64,000 nt of DNA, taken from positions 1 to 64,000 of the forward strand of contig JANYJP010000108.1 of the NCBI GenBank assembly GCA_025358455.1. The letters are read 5' to 3'. Of the stretch, positions 52,462 through 62,451 are shown in pieces (position 1 is the stretch's first letter; each line of letters opens with the position of its first letter). Below the pieces are notes generated by a model that did not search any database, was not told the origin of the DNA, and saw only the letters and a program-made list of their open reading frames with translations. Position numbers and translations under genes: made by a program. Origin of the DNA: Bacteroidales bacterium (GTDB lineage: Bacteria > Bacteroidota > Bacteroidia > Bacteroidales > VadinHA17).

Positions 52462-52469
52462 TATATTTG
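52462..52469 (+). promoter_or_regulatory. Candidate promoter deciding the 52501 start
   Basis: TATATTTG matches TAnnTTTG. Transcription should start near 52476, which is after the ATG at 52471, so the ATG at 52501 is the likelier start codon. Confidence 0.55.
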
Positions 52470-52500
52470 TATGGATTCTCTTCTGAAAATTATTATTTCT

Positions 52501-53511
52501 ATGAAAAGATCATCATACAACTATTTTACAATGTTGGTTTTTAGTATAGTGTTGATTTCATTGTTCCTTACAGATTGTAAGAAAACCGGGAACCCAATAA
52601 AATTTCCTAAAGGCACATTCCCCGACACAGTCATTAACATTCTGGATATCAATTCATCATATGATGATTATAACCTTGCCCTGTACCAGTTAAATGCAGC
52701 CTCACCAATAGTATTTTCGAGTAACAGGAAAAGCAGCGGGGGTCAATTTGACCTGGAGCAGGCTATTATAACTTTTGTTTTTGATCAGACAAATGGAAGT
52801 TTTGTTATGGATGCAGCTATGACTTATGACCCGTTCCTTACCAAACTGATAAACAAAGCCGTAACTCCAACGAATGATTTTGGTCCTTACCGTTTGTTTA
52901 GTTCAATAGATGGATTTGAATATCTTATTCTCTCATCAGTTAACTCACAGGGAAATCTTGATTTGTTTTATCTTAAAAATTTTCCGGTTAACGGTTCAAG
53001 TCTGCCAGACGTTGATGGACCATACCCGGTAAAACTCCTGAATACATCTTTCAATGATGCATATCTGTCATTAGACCAAAACCAGGATTCAGCATATTTT
53101 ACTTCCGACAGAGATGGTAATTTTGACATTTATGTGCATTCCAGACCTAATGAAATGCCCCTTGCAAGATGGTTTAACAGTGACTTCACTACATCGGTAA
53201 AGGTTGACAGTATCAATAGCTCCGGAGACGATAAGTGCCCGATGATATACAAAAAGATAATGGTTTTTACCTCCAACAGGCCGGGCGGATTGGGAGGTTA
53301 TGATCTTTATTATTCTGTATTCAGAAACGGAAAATGGAACTTACCTGTCAATTTTGGCCCGGGAATTAATACTTCATCTGATGAGTTCAGACCGGTAATC
53401 GGTTATAATCCTGATTTCAAGAATAATTACCTTATGTTTTCTTCCAACAGACCCGGTGGTAAAGGTGGATTTGATCTTTATTTTGCCGGTATGAAATTCC
53501 CTGAAAAATAA
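52501..53511 (+). CDS. PD40/WD40-like beta-propeller lipoprotein
   Basis: 336 aa from the ATG at 52501. A hydrophobic segment is followed by LFLTDCKK (a weak lipobox, Cys26). The remainder has TolB-like PD40 propeller repeats: VFSSNRKSSGGQFDL, YFTSDRDGNFDIYVH, VFTSNRPGGLGGYDLYYSV and MFSSNRPGGKGGFDLYFAG. Such proteins are common in Bacteroidota and often accompany OmpA-type or T9SS-linked partners. None is adjacent here. It converges on folD. Confidence 0.78.
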   Translation: MKRSSYNYFTMLVFSIVLISLFLTDCKKTGNPIKFPKGTFPDTVINILDINSSYDDYNLALYQLNAASPIVFSSNRKSSGGQFDLEQAIITFVFDQTNGSFVMDAAMTYDPFLTKLINKAVTPTNDFGPYRLFSSIDGFEYLILSSVNSQGNLDLFYLKNFPVNGSSLPDVDGPYPVKLLNTSFNDAYLSLDQNQDSAYFTSDRDGNFDIYVHSRPNEMPLARWFNSDFTTSVKVDSINSSGDDKCPMIYKKIMVFTSNRPGGLGGYDLYYSVFRNGKWNLPVNFGPGINTSSDEFRPVIGYNPDFKNNYLMFSSNRPGGKGGFDLYFAGMKFPEK

Positions 53512-53535
53512 ATAACCACCATCCCTGTAAAAGCT

Positions 53536-54405
53536 TCAGTCTCTTGAGGCAGCATTTAGTGTATTGAGTAAGAGCGCCACTCTTGTCATTGGTCCTACCC
53601 CTCCGGGAACAGGCGTGATATAAGAGCATCCCGGAGCTACATTTTCAAAATCAACATCTCCCACCAATTTAAAACCCGATTTGTTTTCAGGGCTGACAAT
53701 ACGCGTGGTTCCGACATCAAAAACCACAGCTCCCTCTTTAACCATATCTGCAGTAATAAATGCAGGCGATCCGATTGCAGCAATTATAATGTCAGCCTGA
53801 CTGACAAGCTCACCGATGTTTTTTGTCCGGCTGTGCACAACTGTAACAGTTGCATCCATACCTTTCTGTGAAAGTAGAATGCTTACCGGTCTGCCCACAA
53901 TATTACTCCGTCCGATGACCACGCATTTTTTCCCTGATGTTTCGATTTTGTATCTTTTAATAAGTTCAACAATCCCATAAGGTGTTGCAGGAATATACCC
54001 CGGCAGTCCGATAACCATCTTTCCTATATTAACAGGATGAAAGCCATCAGCATCTTTTTTAGGATCAATTGCTTCAATGACTTTATTTTCTGATATATGA
54101 CCCGGTAAAGGCAACTGTACTATAAACCCATCAACATCGGAATCATTATTAAGTTCTGCAATTTTGTCAAGCAAAACAGTCTCGGAAACATCAACGCCAT
54201 AGCGGATCAGCGATGATTTGAAACCGACTTCATGGCAGTCTTTTACTTTATTAGCTACATAAGTTTCGCTTGAGCCATTGTTGCCGACCAGAATTGCAGC
54301 CAGATGTGGAATTTTTTTACCTTCAGATCTGAGTTTTGCAACTTCAGCTGCTATTTCCTGCTTAATTTCAGCTGCAACTTTCTTACCGTCAATGATTCTA
54401 TACAT
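53536..54405 (-). CDS. folD: Methylenetetrahydrofolate dehydrogenase / cyclohydrolase
   Basis: 289-aa bifunctional enzyme of one-carbon metabolism. Motifs are [20 protein letters not shown] (catalytic Lys), [29 protein letters not shown] (NADP binding) and [15 protein letters not shown]. It is 8 nt downstream of ffh on the same strand. Confidence 0.96.
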   Translation of the reverse strand: MYRIIDGKKVAAEIKQEIAAEVAKLRSEGKKIPHLAAILVGNNGSSETYVANKVKDCHEVGFKSSLIRYGVDVSETVLLDKIAELNNDSDVDGFIVQLPLPGHISENKVIEAIDPKKDADGFHPVNIGKMVIGLPGYIPATPYGIVELIKRYKIETSGKKCVVIGRSNIVGRPVSILLSQKGMDATVTVVHSRTKNIGELVSQADIIIAAIGSPAFITADMVKEGAVVFDVGTTRIVSPENKSGFKLVGDVDFENVAPGCSYITPVPGGVGPMTRVALLLNTLNAASRD

Positions 54406-54413
54406 CTTAGAGT

Positions 54414-55733
54414 TTATTTCTTACCCATAAGCCTGGCTACGTTACCACTTTTTGTCATCATCTTCATCATCTTTCTGGTCTCATCAAACTGCTTCAGGAG
54501 TTTATTCACCTCCTGTACGCTGGTTCCGCTTCCCATAGCAATTCGTTTACGCCTGCTGCCATTCAGAACAACCGGATTAATCCTCTCTTCGGGAGTCATA
54601 CTTCTTATAATTGCTTCTATTCCTTTAAATGCATTGTCGTCGATATCCAGATCTTTAACAGCTTTCCCTACACCAGGGATCATTGCCATCAGGTCCTTAA
54701 CATTACCCATTTTCTTTATCTGCTGTATCTGTGTTATAAAATCGTTGAAATCGAACTGATCCTTTGCAATTTTCTTCTGAAGTTTTCTGGCTTCTTCCGA
54801 ATCAAACTGTTCCTGAGCTTTTTCAACAAGGGAAACAATATCGCCCATCCCAAGAATTCTGTCAGCCATTCTTTCCGGATAGAAAATATCGATAGCATCC
54901 ATTTTTTCTCCCGAGCTAATAAACTTTATAGGTTTATTAACAACAGATTTTATCGACAGCGCAGCCCCACCCCTTGTATCGCCGTCAAGTTTGGTCAATA
55001 CAACTCCATCAAAATCAAGCCTTTCATTGAATTCTCTGGCGGTATTAACGGCATCCTGACCAGTCATGGCATCAACTACAAACAATATTTCATGAGGGCT
55101 TACGGCATCTTTAACGGATGCAATCTCATTCATCATATCCTCATCAATAGCAAGACGTCCTGCAGTATCTATAATTACAAGGTCGTATCCATTCTTCTTT
55201 GCTTCTTTTACAGCATTACGAGCTATAACGACAGGGTTGAGATTTCCATCTTCAGTATAAACAGGAACTTCTATCTGGGTCCCAATGATCTTTAACTGCT
55301 CAATAGCCGCGGGCCGGTATACATCACAAGCAACAAGAAGAGGATTTTTTCCTCTTTTGCTTTTAACCCATTTTGCCAGTTTACCGCTGAAAGTGGTTTT
55401 ACCAGAACCCTGAAGCCCGGCTATCAGAATAACAGAAGGATTAATTTTAATATTGATATCGGTTTTCTCAACCCCCATGAGTTCAACCAGCTCATCGTGA
55501 ACAATCTTAACGAGCATTTGCGAAGGATTGACCGAATTAAGAACCTCCTGCCCAATAGCCTTCTGCTTAATTGAATCAGTAAATTGTTTTGCGATTTTAA
55601 AATTTACATCGGCGTCGAGAAGCGCTCTGCGAACCTCCTTAAGTGTCTCAGCAATATTTATTTCTGATATTCTGCCCTGTCCTTTAAGAAGTTTAAAGGA
55701 TTTCTCCAGCCGTTCACTTAAATTTTCAAACAT
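54414..55733 (-). CDS. ffh: Signal recognition particle protein
   Basis: 439-aa SRP54 GTPase. The N and G domains carry [16 protein letters not shown] (P-loop), [20 protein letters not shown] and [13 protein letters not shown]. The M domain (from about 310) is methionine-rich and binds 4.5S RNA (GMGDIV, then [16 protein letters not shown]). It is followed by folD. The gene for the SRP RNA was not found in this window. Confidence 0.96.
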   Translation of the reverse strand: MFENLSERLEKSFKLLKGQGRISEINIAETLKEVRRALLDADVNFKIAKQFTDSIKQKAIGQEVLNSVNPSQMLVKIVHDELVELMGVEKTDINIKINPSVILIAGLQGSGKTTFSGKLAKWVKSKRGKNPLLVACDVYRPAAIEQLKIIGTQIEVPVYTEDGNLNPVVIARNAVKEAKKNGYDLVIIDTAGRLAIDEDMMNEIASVKDAVSPHEILFVVDAMTGQDAVNTAREFNERLDFDGVVLTKLDGDTRGGAALSIKSVVNKPIKFISSGEKMDAIDIFYPERMADRILGMGDIVSLVEKAQEQFDSEEARKLQKKIAKDQFDFNDFITQIQQIKKMGNVKDLMAMIPGVGKAVKDLDIDDNAFKGIEAIIRSMTPEERINPVVLNGSRRKRIAMGSGTSVQEVNKLLKQFDETRKMMKMMTKSGNVARLMGKK

Positions 55734-55818
55734 ATAATTTTAGAATAAATAATTTAATATATAACTTTTACCCCCTGGGCTTTTTATTTTATTAGCTCGA
55801 TTTTGGGGCCAATATCAT

Positions 55819-57606
55819 TTACATTCTCTCAGGCATTTCGATTCCCAATAACCACATGCCTTCGTAAAGTATTTCGCTGGTAACTTTCGATAGAACCAGC
55901 CTGAAATTTCTGACCGCAGTATCGTCTTCACCCAGAATTGAATAATCATGATAAAACTGATTATATTCTCTTGACAGGTCATAACAATAGTTAGCTATTA
56001 GCGCAGGACTATAATCTGTTGCTGCCTGTGAAACCGTCTCTGAATATTTTCGCAGCAGTTTAATAAGTTCAATTTCCTTAATGCCTGCTTTGGCTTCATT
56101 TAAACTGCCTGTTTCAGTGAGAATACCTGTCTGTTCTGCTTTCCTGAATACAGATTTTATTCTGGCATATGTATATTGAATAAATGGACCTGTATTTCCA
56201 TTAAAATCAATTGATTCAGCCGGATTAAAGGTCATATTTTTCCGCGGATCCACTTTAAGAATATAGTATTTAAGGGCTCCGAGGCCTATTTTCCTGAATA
56301 CATCTTCCTTTTCTTCTTCTGAAAAATCCGATAGTTTACCCAGTTCCAGGGAAACCTCCATTGCTGTTTCCTGCATCTCTTTTATAAGATCATCAGCATC
56401 AACAATTGTTCCTTCGCGCGATTTCATTCTCCCTTCCGGAAGCTCAACCATTCCGTATGAAAAATGAATAAGTCCATCGGACCAGGTATATCCCATCCGA
56501 TTGAGGATTGCTCTGAGAACCTGGAAATGATAATTCTGTTCATTCCCCACCACGTATATATTCTTATCGAATTTATACTCATTATAACGGGCTACCGCCG
56601 TTCCCAGGTCCTGAGTCATATATACAGCAGTACCGTCTGAACGAAGCAAAAGCTTCTGATCAAGTCCATCATATGTAAGGTCAGCCCAGATTGAACTATC
56701 CTCATTCCTGTAAAGAATATCCTTTTTAAGGGCAGAAAGAACTATTTCTTTACCGGTTTTGTATGTATCTGATTCATAATAGATCTTATCGAAATCCACA
56801 CCAAGCTTCTTATACGTCTCATCAAACCCTGCATAAACCCAGGAATTCATTTTCTTCCAGAGATCAATCACTTCCTTATCGCCTGCCTCCCACTTAAGCA
56901 ACATTTCCCTGGTCTCTTTCATGAGTGGTGCAGAATTCTTTGCCTCATTCTCATCTGTCCCTGCCTGTATAAGCTTTTCAATCTGAGCTTTATACTCCTT
57001 TTCAAACAGAACATAATATTTCCCCACAAGGTGATCACCCTTCATGCCTGATGAAGCTGGCGTTTCACCATTACCGAATTTTTGCCATGCAAGCATTGAC
57101 TTGCAAATATGGATACCACGGTCATTAACAATATTGGTCTTTATTACCCTGTGCCCGCATGCAGATAATATCCTGAATAGCGAATAACCGAGAAGATTGT
57201 TGCGGATATGACCAAGATGTAGCGGTTTATTTGTATTCGGTGAGGAGTATTCCACAAGAATTGTTTCAGGATCAGAAACCTGACTGTTTTCGAGATGACT
57301 CTTTTCGATTGTCATCCTCCTGAAATATTCAATCCACCAAACATCGGAAATTTCAAGGTTCAAAAACCCCTTAATAACATTAAAACCAGCTATATCAGGG
57401 AATTTTTCTACCAGATAACTTCCTATAGTCTCTCCCGTTTTTTCAGGTGTGTTTTTTGAATAGCGCAAAAGAGGAAAGACTACAAGAGTGAAATCCCCTT
57501 TGAAATCTTTCCGCGTTTCCTGTATCTGAATCAGGTCGTCTGCAACCTCACTATTATAAAGAATTTTAACAGCTTCTTTTACCTTTTCTTTAAGAACAAT
57601 CTCCAT
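55819..57606 (-). CDS. argS: Arginyl-tRNA synthetase
   Basis: 595-aa class I synthetase. The N-terminal Add-1 domain is followed by EYSSPNTNKPLHLGHIRNN, which contains the HIGH motif as HLGH. The KMSKS position is degenerate (GRMKSREG), a normal variant in this enzyme. The C-terminal anticodon-binding DALR domain spans about 475-595. It is upstream of ffh on the same strand and has its own promoter. Confidence 0.96.
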   Translation of the reverse strand: MEIVLKEKVKEAVKILYNSEVADDLIQIQETRKDFKGDFTLVVFPLLRYSKNTPEKTGETIGSYLVEKFPDIAGFNVIKGFLNLEISDVWWIEYFRRMTIEKSHLENSQVSDPETILVEYSSPNTNKPLHLGHIRNNLLGYSLFRILSACGHRVIKTNIVNDRGIHICKSMLAWQKFGNGETPASSGMKGDHLVGKYYVLFEKEYKAQIEKLIQAGTDENEAKNSAPLMKETREMLLKWEAGDKEVIDLWKKMNSWVYAGFDETYKKLGVDFDKIYYESDTYKTGKEIVLSALKKDILYRNEDSSIWADLTYDGLDQKLLLRSDGTAVYMTQDLGTAVARYNEYKFDKNIYVVGNEQNYHFQVLRAILNRMGYTWSDGLIHFSYGMVELPEGRMKSREGTIVDADDLIKEMQETAMEVSLELGKLSDFSEEEKEDVFRKIGLGALKYYILKVDPRKNMTFNPAESIDFNGNTGPFIQYTYARIKSVFRKAEQTGILTETGSLNEAKAGIKEIELIKLLRKYSETVSQAATDYSPALIANYCYDLSREYNQFYHDYSILGEDDTAVRNFRLVLSKVTSEILYEGMWLLGIEMPERM

Positions 57607-57630
57607 TTTTTCTTAACAAATTTCAGCCTG

Positions 57631-57662
57631 CAAAGATAACATATTAATGTATTGACATCAAT
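57631..57662 (-). promoter_or_regulatory. Promoter for argS
   Basis: The minus strand reads TATCTTTG (57631-57638), an exact TAnnTTTG, with ATTG (57659-57662) 20 nt upstream. The leader is about 18 nt. Confidence 0.6.
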
Positions 57663-57837
57663 AAAACATTATCAAAAAGGGAGATAAAGCAACTCATCGG
57701 GTTTAGTTATTTATACCAACTGTCCTTATTTTTTGACAACTGACCAGTTCTTTTTGATAAAGAAGTCGGCACTCTTAAAAAGTTATTCTATTTTTGATCT
57801 TTATATATTATATCTCTGAAGGTAAATATCCATTATA

Positions 57838-58293
57838 GTGGAATTAAAAAGTTTATTTGTCGAATCCGGTGTTAAAACCCCGCAAATTGATCTGAATCAC
57901 CTTACCGGTGAACTTATCTTTTCCGGAAAGTCAATCCCTGAGAATGCAGCAGGCCTGTACGAGAATGCATATAAATGGGTTCTGGAATATATAAAGAAAC
58001 CAAGACATACTACTAATCTGAGGTTGAACCTTGAGTATTTTAATACTTCATCTTCAATCTGGCTTGCAAAAATTGTTAAAGCACTCTGTTCTATAAAAGT
58101 CAGTGAATATACACTCCTTATTCATCTGTATTTTGATATAGAGGAATTTGACAACATGGAAGTTGATGATCTTAAGGATGCATTGAGTCCTATTATTGAT
58201 ATGATAGGCACTCCAAGTCTTAGTCTCGGCATTAAGATATACGGAACCGATGATAAGGGAGAAATCCTGAAAGAGTCAATGGTCCTTATCTGA
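57838..58293 (+). CDS. SiaC-family regulatory protein (DUF1987-like)
   Basis: 151 aa, starting with GTG (no ATG is available). It matches the SiaC pattern: an N-terminal TPQIDLNHLTGELIFSGKSIPENA, then NLRLNLEYFNTSSSIWLAKIVKAL with the NTSSS stretch that would hold the phosphorylated Ser/Thr, then a C-terminal IGTPSLSLGIKIYG. In other bacteria SiaC is controlled by the phosphatase SiaA and the kinase SiaB and acts on a diguanylate cyclase. None of those partners is in the window. It precedes the Memo-AMMECR1 gene by 185 nt on the same strand. Confidence 0.72.
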   Translation: MELKSLFVESGVKTPQIDLNHLTGELIFSGKSIPENAAGLYENAYKWVLEYIKKPRHTTNLRLNLEYFNTSSSIWLAKIVKALCSIKVSEYTLLIHLYFDIEEFDNMEVDDLKDALSPIIDMIGTPSLSLGIKIYGTDDKGEILKESMVLI

Positions 58294-58478
58294 TTCTTTT
58301 TCCTGGTTGATCCGGTCAACAATCACTGCGGGAAGGCAGGTCATCACTTTCATCTAAAAATAATAAAAGAAGTTTCCTCCAAACAACGGGATTTACATTG
58401 ACCGTAATAATTCCGGTAAAACCATCTTTACTTCAGATTTTTGACATAACTTTAATTCGCCATTTTATTGTTAAAGCC

Positions 58479-59984
58479 ATGCGAGCAGTATTCATTGTTT
58501 TGCTTTCAATATTCACTATTATGGAAACTTATTCTCAAAATAAGACAGTTGACAGACTGCCTGTTGCAGCAGGAAGATTTTATTCTGCGGACAAAGAAAC
58601 ACTGACAAAAGATCTATCCGGGCTTTTTAAAAACTGTAAAAAAACAACCGGAGACCAGATTGTAAGGGCTATAATCAGCCCACACGCAGGTTACGTCTTT
58701 TCGGGTGAAATTGCTGCTGCTGCATTTTCGTCAATACCAGTTAATTCAGAATATAAAAACATTTTTATTATAGGGTCGAGTCATGTTATGGCATTTGATG
58801 GCGCATCAGTTTATAATACAGGAGATTACATTACTCCTTTGGGTAAGATAGCAGTTAACAGGGAAATCGCAAATACACTCATCCGTGATAACAAAGTATT
58901 CAATTTCCCGATAGATGCGCATGAGCAGGACCACTGTATTGAAGTTCAAATACCATTTATTCAATATTATTTTAAGAACACTCCAACTATCGTCCCGATT
59001 ATTTTAGGAACCAATAATGAGAGGACAATAAAACATATTGCCGAGGCTTTAAGACCATGGTTCACTCCTGAAAATCTTTTCGTTATCAGCAGTGACTTTT
59101 CACATTATCCTCCTTATAATGAAGCCATTGAAACAGACAAGCTGACTGCTCTGAGTATTGAATCAGGTGATCCTGTAACTTTTCTGAACACCCTTAAAAA
59201 GAATTCTGAAAAACAGATCAAAGGATTAGTTACCAGCATGTGCGGATGGACGTCAGGCTTAACCCTTATTTATCTGGCTGAAAAAAACGATCAGCTTGAA
59301 TATAAGCTTATTGATTATTGCAATTCAGGCGATTCACAAATCGGTGGAAAAGATGAAGTGGTTGGCTATAATGCTATTGTGTTAACTGAAAAAAAACAGA
59401 ACGCAGTTAAAAAACCAGAATTGAAGGAAGAGCTTTTATTCACAGAAGAAGAGAAATCACGGCTTTTTACATTGGCAAAAAACAGTATACAGGCTAGGCT
59501 TGACAATAATAAACCTGAAGCAGCGGTTGAGACAGATATGCCTTCAAAATTTATGAAACCACTGGGGGCATTTGTAACTCTTAAAATCAATGGCGCTTTG
59601 AGAGGGTGTATAGGACGATTCATCTCATCAGAACCGCTTTATGAAGTTGTAAAAGCATCGGCAGTTTCATCAGCGTTCGATGATCCGCGATTTCCTCCAC
59701 TTACTAAGGAGGAATTTAAAAAAACCCAGATAGAAATAACTGTTCTCGGGCCTTTAAAGAAGATAAATAATATCAATGAAATAATTCTCGGCAGGCATGG
59801 CATTTATATTAAGAAGGATAACAAGTCAGGAACGATGCTTCCACAGGTCGCAACTGAAAACGGCTGGACTGTTGAAGAGTTCCTCGGATATACTTCGCGT
59901 GATAAAGCCGGATTGGAATGGGATGGGTGGAAAACTGCTGAAATCTATATATACGAAGGAGTTGTGCTCGAAGATAACAAGTAG
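58479..59984 (+). CDS. Secreted Memo-AMMECR1 fusion protein
   Basis: 501 aa from the ATG at 58479. This start begins with a signal peptide (MRAVFIVLLSIFTIMETYSQ), whereas an in-frame TTG at 58398 adds 27 residues before it. Residues about 25-305 are a Memo domain: H69 (SPHAGYVFSG), H102 (GSSHVMAFDG), the E/H pair in EQDHCIEVQIPF, SSDFSHYPPY and C254 (SMCGWTSG). H69, H102 and C254 correspond to the metal ligands of human MEMO1 in order and approximate spacing. Residues about 320-500 are an AMMECR1 domain with LRGCIGRF (373-380). It is first in a three-gene unit. Export to the periplasm is predicted. The substrate is unknown. Confidence 0.9.
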   Translation: MRAVFIVLLSIFTIMETYSQNKTVDRLPVAAGRFYSADKETLTKDLSGLFKNCKKTTGDQIVRAIISPHAGYVFSGEIAAAAFSSIPVNSEYKNIFIIGSSHVMAFDGASVYNTGDYITPLGKIAVNREIANTLIRDNKVFNFPIDAHEQDHCIEVQIPFIQYYFKNTPTIVPIILGTNNERTIKHIAEALRPWFTPENLFVISSDFSHYPPYNEAIETDKLTALSIESGDPVTFLNTLKKNSEKQIKGLVTSMCGWTSGLTLIYLAEKNDQLEYKLIDYCNSGDSQIGGKDEVVGYNAIVLTEKKQNAVKKPELKEELLFTEEEKSRLFTLAKNSIQARLDNNKPEAAVETDMPSKFMKPLGAFVTLKINGALRGCIGRFISSEPLYEVVKASAVSSAFDDPRFPPLTKEEFKKTQIEITVLGPLKKINNINEIILGRHGIYIKKDNKSGTMLPQVATENGWTVEEFLGYTSRDKAGLEWDGWKTAEIYIYEGVVLEDNK

Positions 59985-59989
59985 TAAAC

Positions 59990-62413
59990 ATGTATCATGT
60001 TATTGGAACAGGGTTAACTGCAATACTTTTATATTTAATCAGTTACACATTATATCGACTCGATTATTATTCTCTTCAATTTCATAAAAAGTTCTGGAAC
60101 TCGCTACTTGCAATTTCATTTCTGGTCACTGCTCTTGCCGGATTATTTATGGCACTGCAGGTTACCTATAAATGGAACATTCCTTTTGTCAAATCTGTTC
60201 TTAAATGGCATGTGGAATTTGGAATAGGTATGGCTGTAACCGGTATTTTCCATCTCATTTGGCATCTCAGCTATTATGGTAAGATATTAAGTAAGGAAAC
60301 TAAAATAGCTGAACCAGAATCTTTTCAGAAGCTTCCATTCTCCGATATCGGTTATAACCTTTTTATTGTTGGTTTTGTCAGTTCGTCAATCCAGTTTTTG
60401 CTTATAAGGGAAATGATGAATATTGCGGGAGGATATGAGCTGATTACAGGAATATTTCTTGCTTCCTGGCTGATAACATCCGCTATTGGAGCATTACTGG
60501 CAGGGAGATCAATTATTAACGATATCAGAAAGATCAATCTCGTTTTCACTCTCAGTCCTGTCATTTCACTTTTACTGCTCTTTTTATTATCGAGGCTTTT
60601 CCTTAACAACGGTGAAACGCCATCATTCCTGGTAAGCATCATTTACACTTTTCTTGTTCTTATTCCTTTCTGTCTGGTATCAGGTTTTACATTTGTAAGA
60701 CTGATGTCAATTGCCAGGTCAGTCAATAAATTTAATCCGGGAAAATCTTTTTCAATTGAAACTGCAGGGGGTATTGCATCAGGATTAATTATTGCATTTC
60801 TCACCGCCGGAGTCCTCAATAACTACCAGTTGCTGCTGACAATAATTCTACTGGCAAATGTTTATGTATTTCTGACCTTCAGGATAATTGATTTCAAGAT
60901 AAAGATATCAGTCAAAATACTGACTATCATCATTATATCGGCAATAATAACAAAAAATCCGGACACTTTTTTCCGGCATATATTACTTCCGGGTATTACT
61001 ATTACAAGCACAGAAGATACTCCATATGGCAATATAACAAAAGGTACATACCAGGGTGATGAAAGCACCTATTATAATCAGAGACTTCTATCCTATAAAA
61101 ACGATGTGGCTGAAAGAGAAGAGGATATTCATTATGCAATGCTTCAATGTGAATCTCCTGAAAAAGTTGTTTTAATATCAGGATCACTTCAGTCTCATCT
61201 TCCGGAAATATTTAAATATCCGGTTAAAAAGGTTACTTATATTGAACGCGATCCGGCTCTTACCAGATCAGAAAAGCTGGTTCATGATTCCTTACGGGCA
61301 GCACTGGTAATTGAGAATAATGATGCCTTCAGGTATATCAGAAGCCAGACTGAAATGGTTGATGTTGTAATTCTGCTGATTCCACCCCCATCAACTCTCC
61401 TTTTGAACAAGTACTACACAACTGAATTCTTTGCTGCAGTAAAGAATAGGCTAAATCAGGGCGGCGTATTTATGTGCTCGCCCGGTCCTGGTGACAATTA
61501 TCTTAACAAAGAATCTCTAAATCTGTATTCATCAGTCTTTAACAGCCTGGAAAAAGTATTCAAAAATGTGAGACCCATCCTGGGTAATAAGCTATATTTT
61601 GTAGCATCAGATAAAGAACTTTCTGTTTCAGTTTGTCATCTTTCCGATGAAAAAAAAATCAGAAATATTTATGTCAGTTCTGACTTTCTTGATGACGCCC
61701 TGATACTGAATAAATCAAATGAAATAATATCTCTGATGGACAGAGGAGTCAGACAAAACACTTCTGCTTTTCCGGTAGCGTGTTTTCATTTTCAATCGTA
61801 CAATATAAGCAAAAACCTTGGTGAGAAGACCATTGCAATAGCTCTGCTGATCATGCTCTTCGCATTGCCTGTACTGGCAATAAAAAGAAAAAATCTTATC
61901 ATGTATTTTAGTGCTTCAGCATTGGCTGGTTTTGAGATTATAGTTTTATTAACCCTGCAAATAATCATTGGAAACATGTATCAGCTTACAGGGCTGATAA
62001 TAGCCGGACTTATGGCTGGACTTGCATTCGGGGCCGGAATAAATTCAAGTTTCCTTAATACATTATCTCCGCGGATGAAATGCACTATTCTGGTTTGCTT
62101 TTACGTTTGTATAGGTATGACCTTTAATTTTATTCTTGAGGTGCATGGTGGAATTCCTGCAGTAAGTATACTTCTTCTTTTAGTTTTTTTACCGGCACTT
62201 CTAACCGGAAATATCTTTCGTGAACTTACAATTATTGAGTCAGATCATGCTGCTTCGTCAGCGATTTATAGTGCGGATCTGGCCGGGTCAGCCCTTGGAT
62301 TTATATTTGTGTCGGGGTTTGCAGTTCCGTTATTCGGAATCAAGGTCTCAATCTTTTTATTATCAGCACTTATATTTACCGGGATTCTGTTTGGAACAGT
62401 TAGGAACAAATAG
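59990..62413 (+). CDS. Polytopic membrane protein with degenerate spermidine-synthase-like domain
   Basis: 807 aa. About ten hydrophobic segments occupy residues 1-320 and about six occupy 610-800. Between them (about 335-600) lies a domain shaped like a spermidine synthase (TPYGNITKGTYQGDESTYYNQRLL, VTYIERDPALTRSE, NNDAFRYIRSQ, YYTTEFFAAVKNRLNQGGVFM). The glycine-rich SAM/dcSAM-binding loop GGGDG is replaced by ISGSLQSHLP (about 391-400). The Asp-Pro polyamine motif is replaced by ILLIPPPS. True aminopropyl transfer is therefore doubtful. It starts 5 nt after the Memo-AMMECR1 stop, so tight co-transcription is likely. No spermidine pathway gene is nearby. Confidence 0.82.
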   Translation: MYHVIGTGLTAILLYLISYTLYRLDYYSLQFHKKFWNSLLAISFLVTALAGLFMALQVTYKWNIPFVKSVLKWHVEFGIGMAVTGIFHLIWHLSYYGKILSKETKIAEPESFQKLPFSDIGYNLFIVGFVSSSIQFLLIREMMNIAGGYELITGIFLASWLITSAIGALLAGRSIINDIRKINLVFTLSPVISLLLLFLLSRLFLNNGETPSFLVSIIYTFLVLIPFCLVSGFTFVRLMSIARSVNKFNPGKSFSIETAGGIASGLIIAFLTAGVLNNYQLLLTIILLANVYVFLTFRIIDFKIKISVKILTIIIISAIITKNPDTFFRHILLPGITITSTEDTPYGNITKGTYQGDESTYYNQRLLSYKNDVAEREEDIHYAMLQCESPEKVVLISGSLQSHLPEIFKYPVKKVTYIERDPALTRSEKLVHDSLRAALVIENNDAFRYIRSQTEMVDVVILLIPPPSTLLLNKYYTTEFFAAVKNRLNQGGVFMCSPGPGDNYLNKESLNLYSSVFNSLEKVFKNVRPILGNKLYFVASDKELSVSVCHLSDEKKIRNIYVSSDFLDDALILNKSNEIISLMDRGVRQNTSAFPVACFHFQSYNISKNLGEKTIAIALLIMLFALPVLAIKRKNLIMYFSASALAGFEIIVLLTLQIIIGNMYQLTGLIIAGLMAGLAFGAGINSSFLNTLSPRMKCTILVCFYVCIGMTFNFILEVHGGIPAVSILLLLVFLPALLTGNIFRELTIIESDHAASSAIYSADLAGSALGFIFVSGFAVPLFGIKVSIFLLSALIFTGILFGTVRNK

Positions 62414-62451
62414 TAGTTTTATTAATTATTGGAGCGTCGCTCCTTACTAAG

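Larger units (their letters stand above)
52166..52500. other. Divergent intergenic region, mostly empty
   Basis: About 335 bp, AT-rich. It holds minus-strand promoter candidates near 52172-52193, a terminator-like hairpin (52426-52448) and a plus-strand -7 element (52462-52469). I see no RNA gene or repeat in the rest. Confidence 0.5.

Noticed and set aside
59990-62413. Annotation as a functional spermidine synthase
   Set aside because: The glycine-rich cofactor loop and the polyamine Asp motif are missing, so only structural similarity can be claimed.
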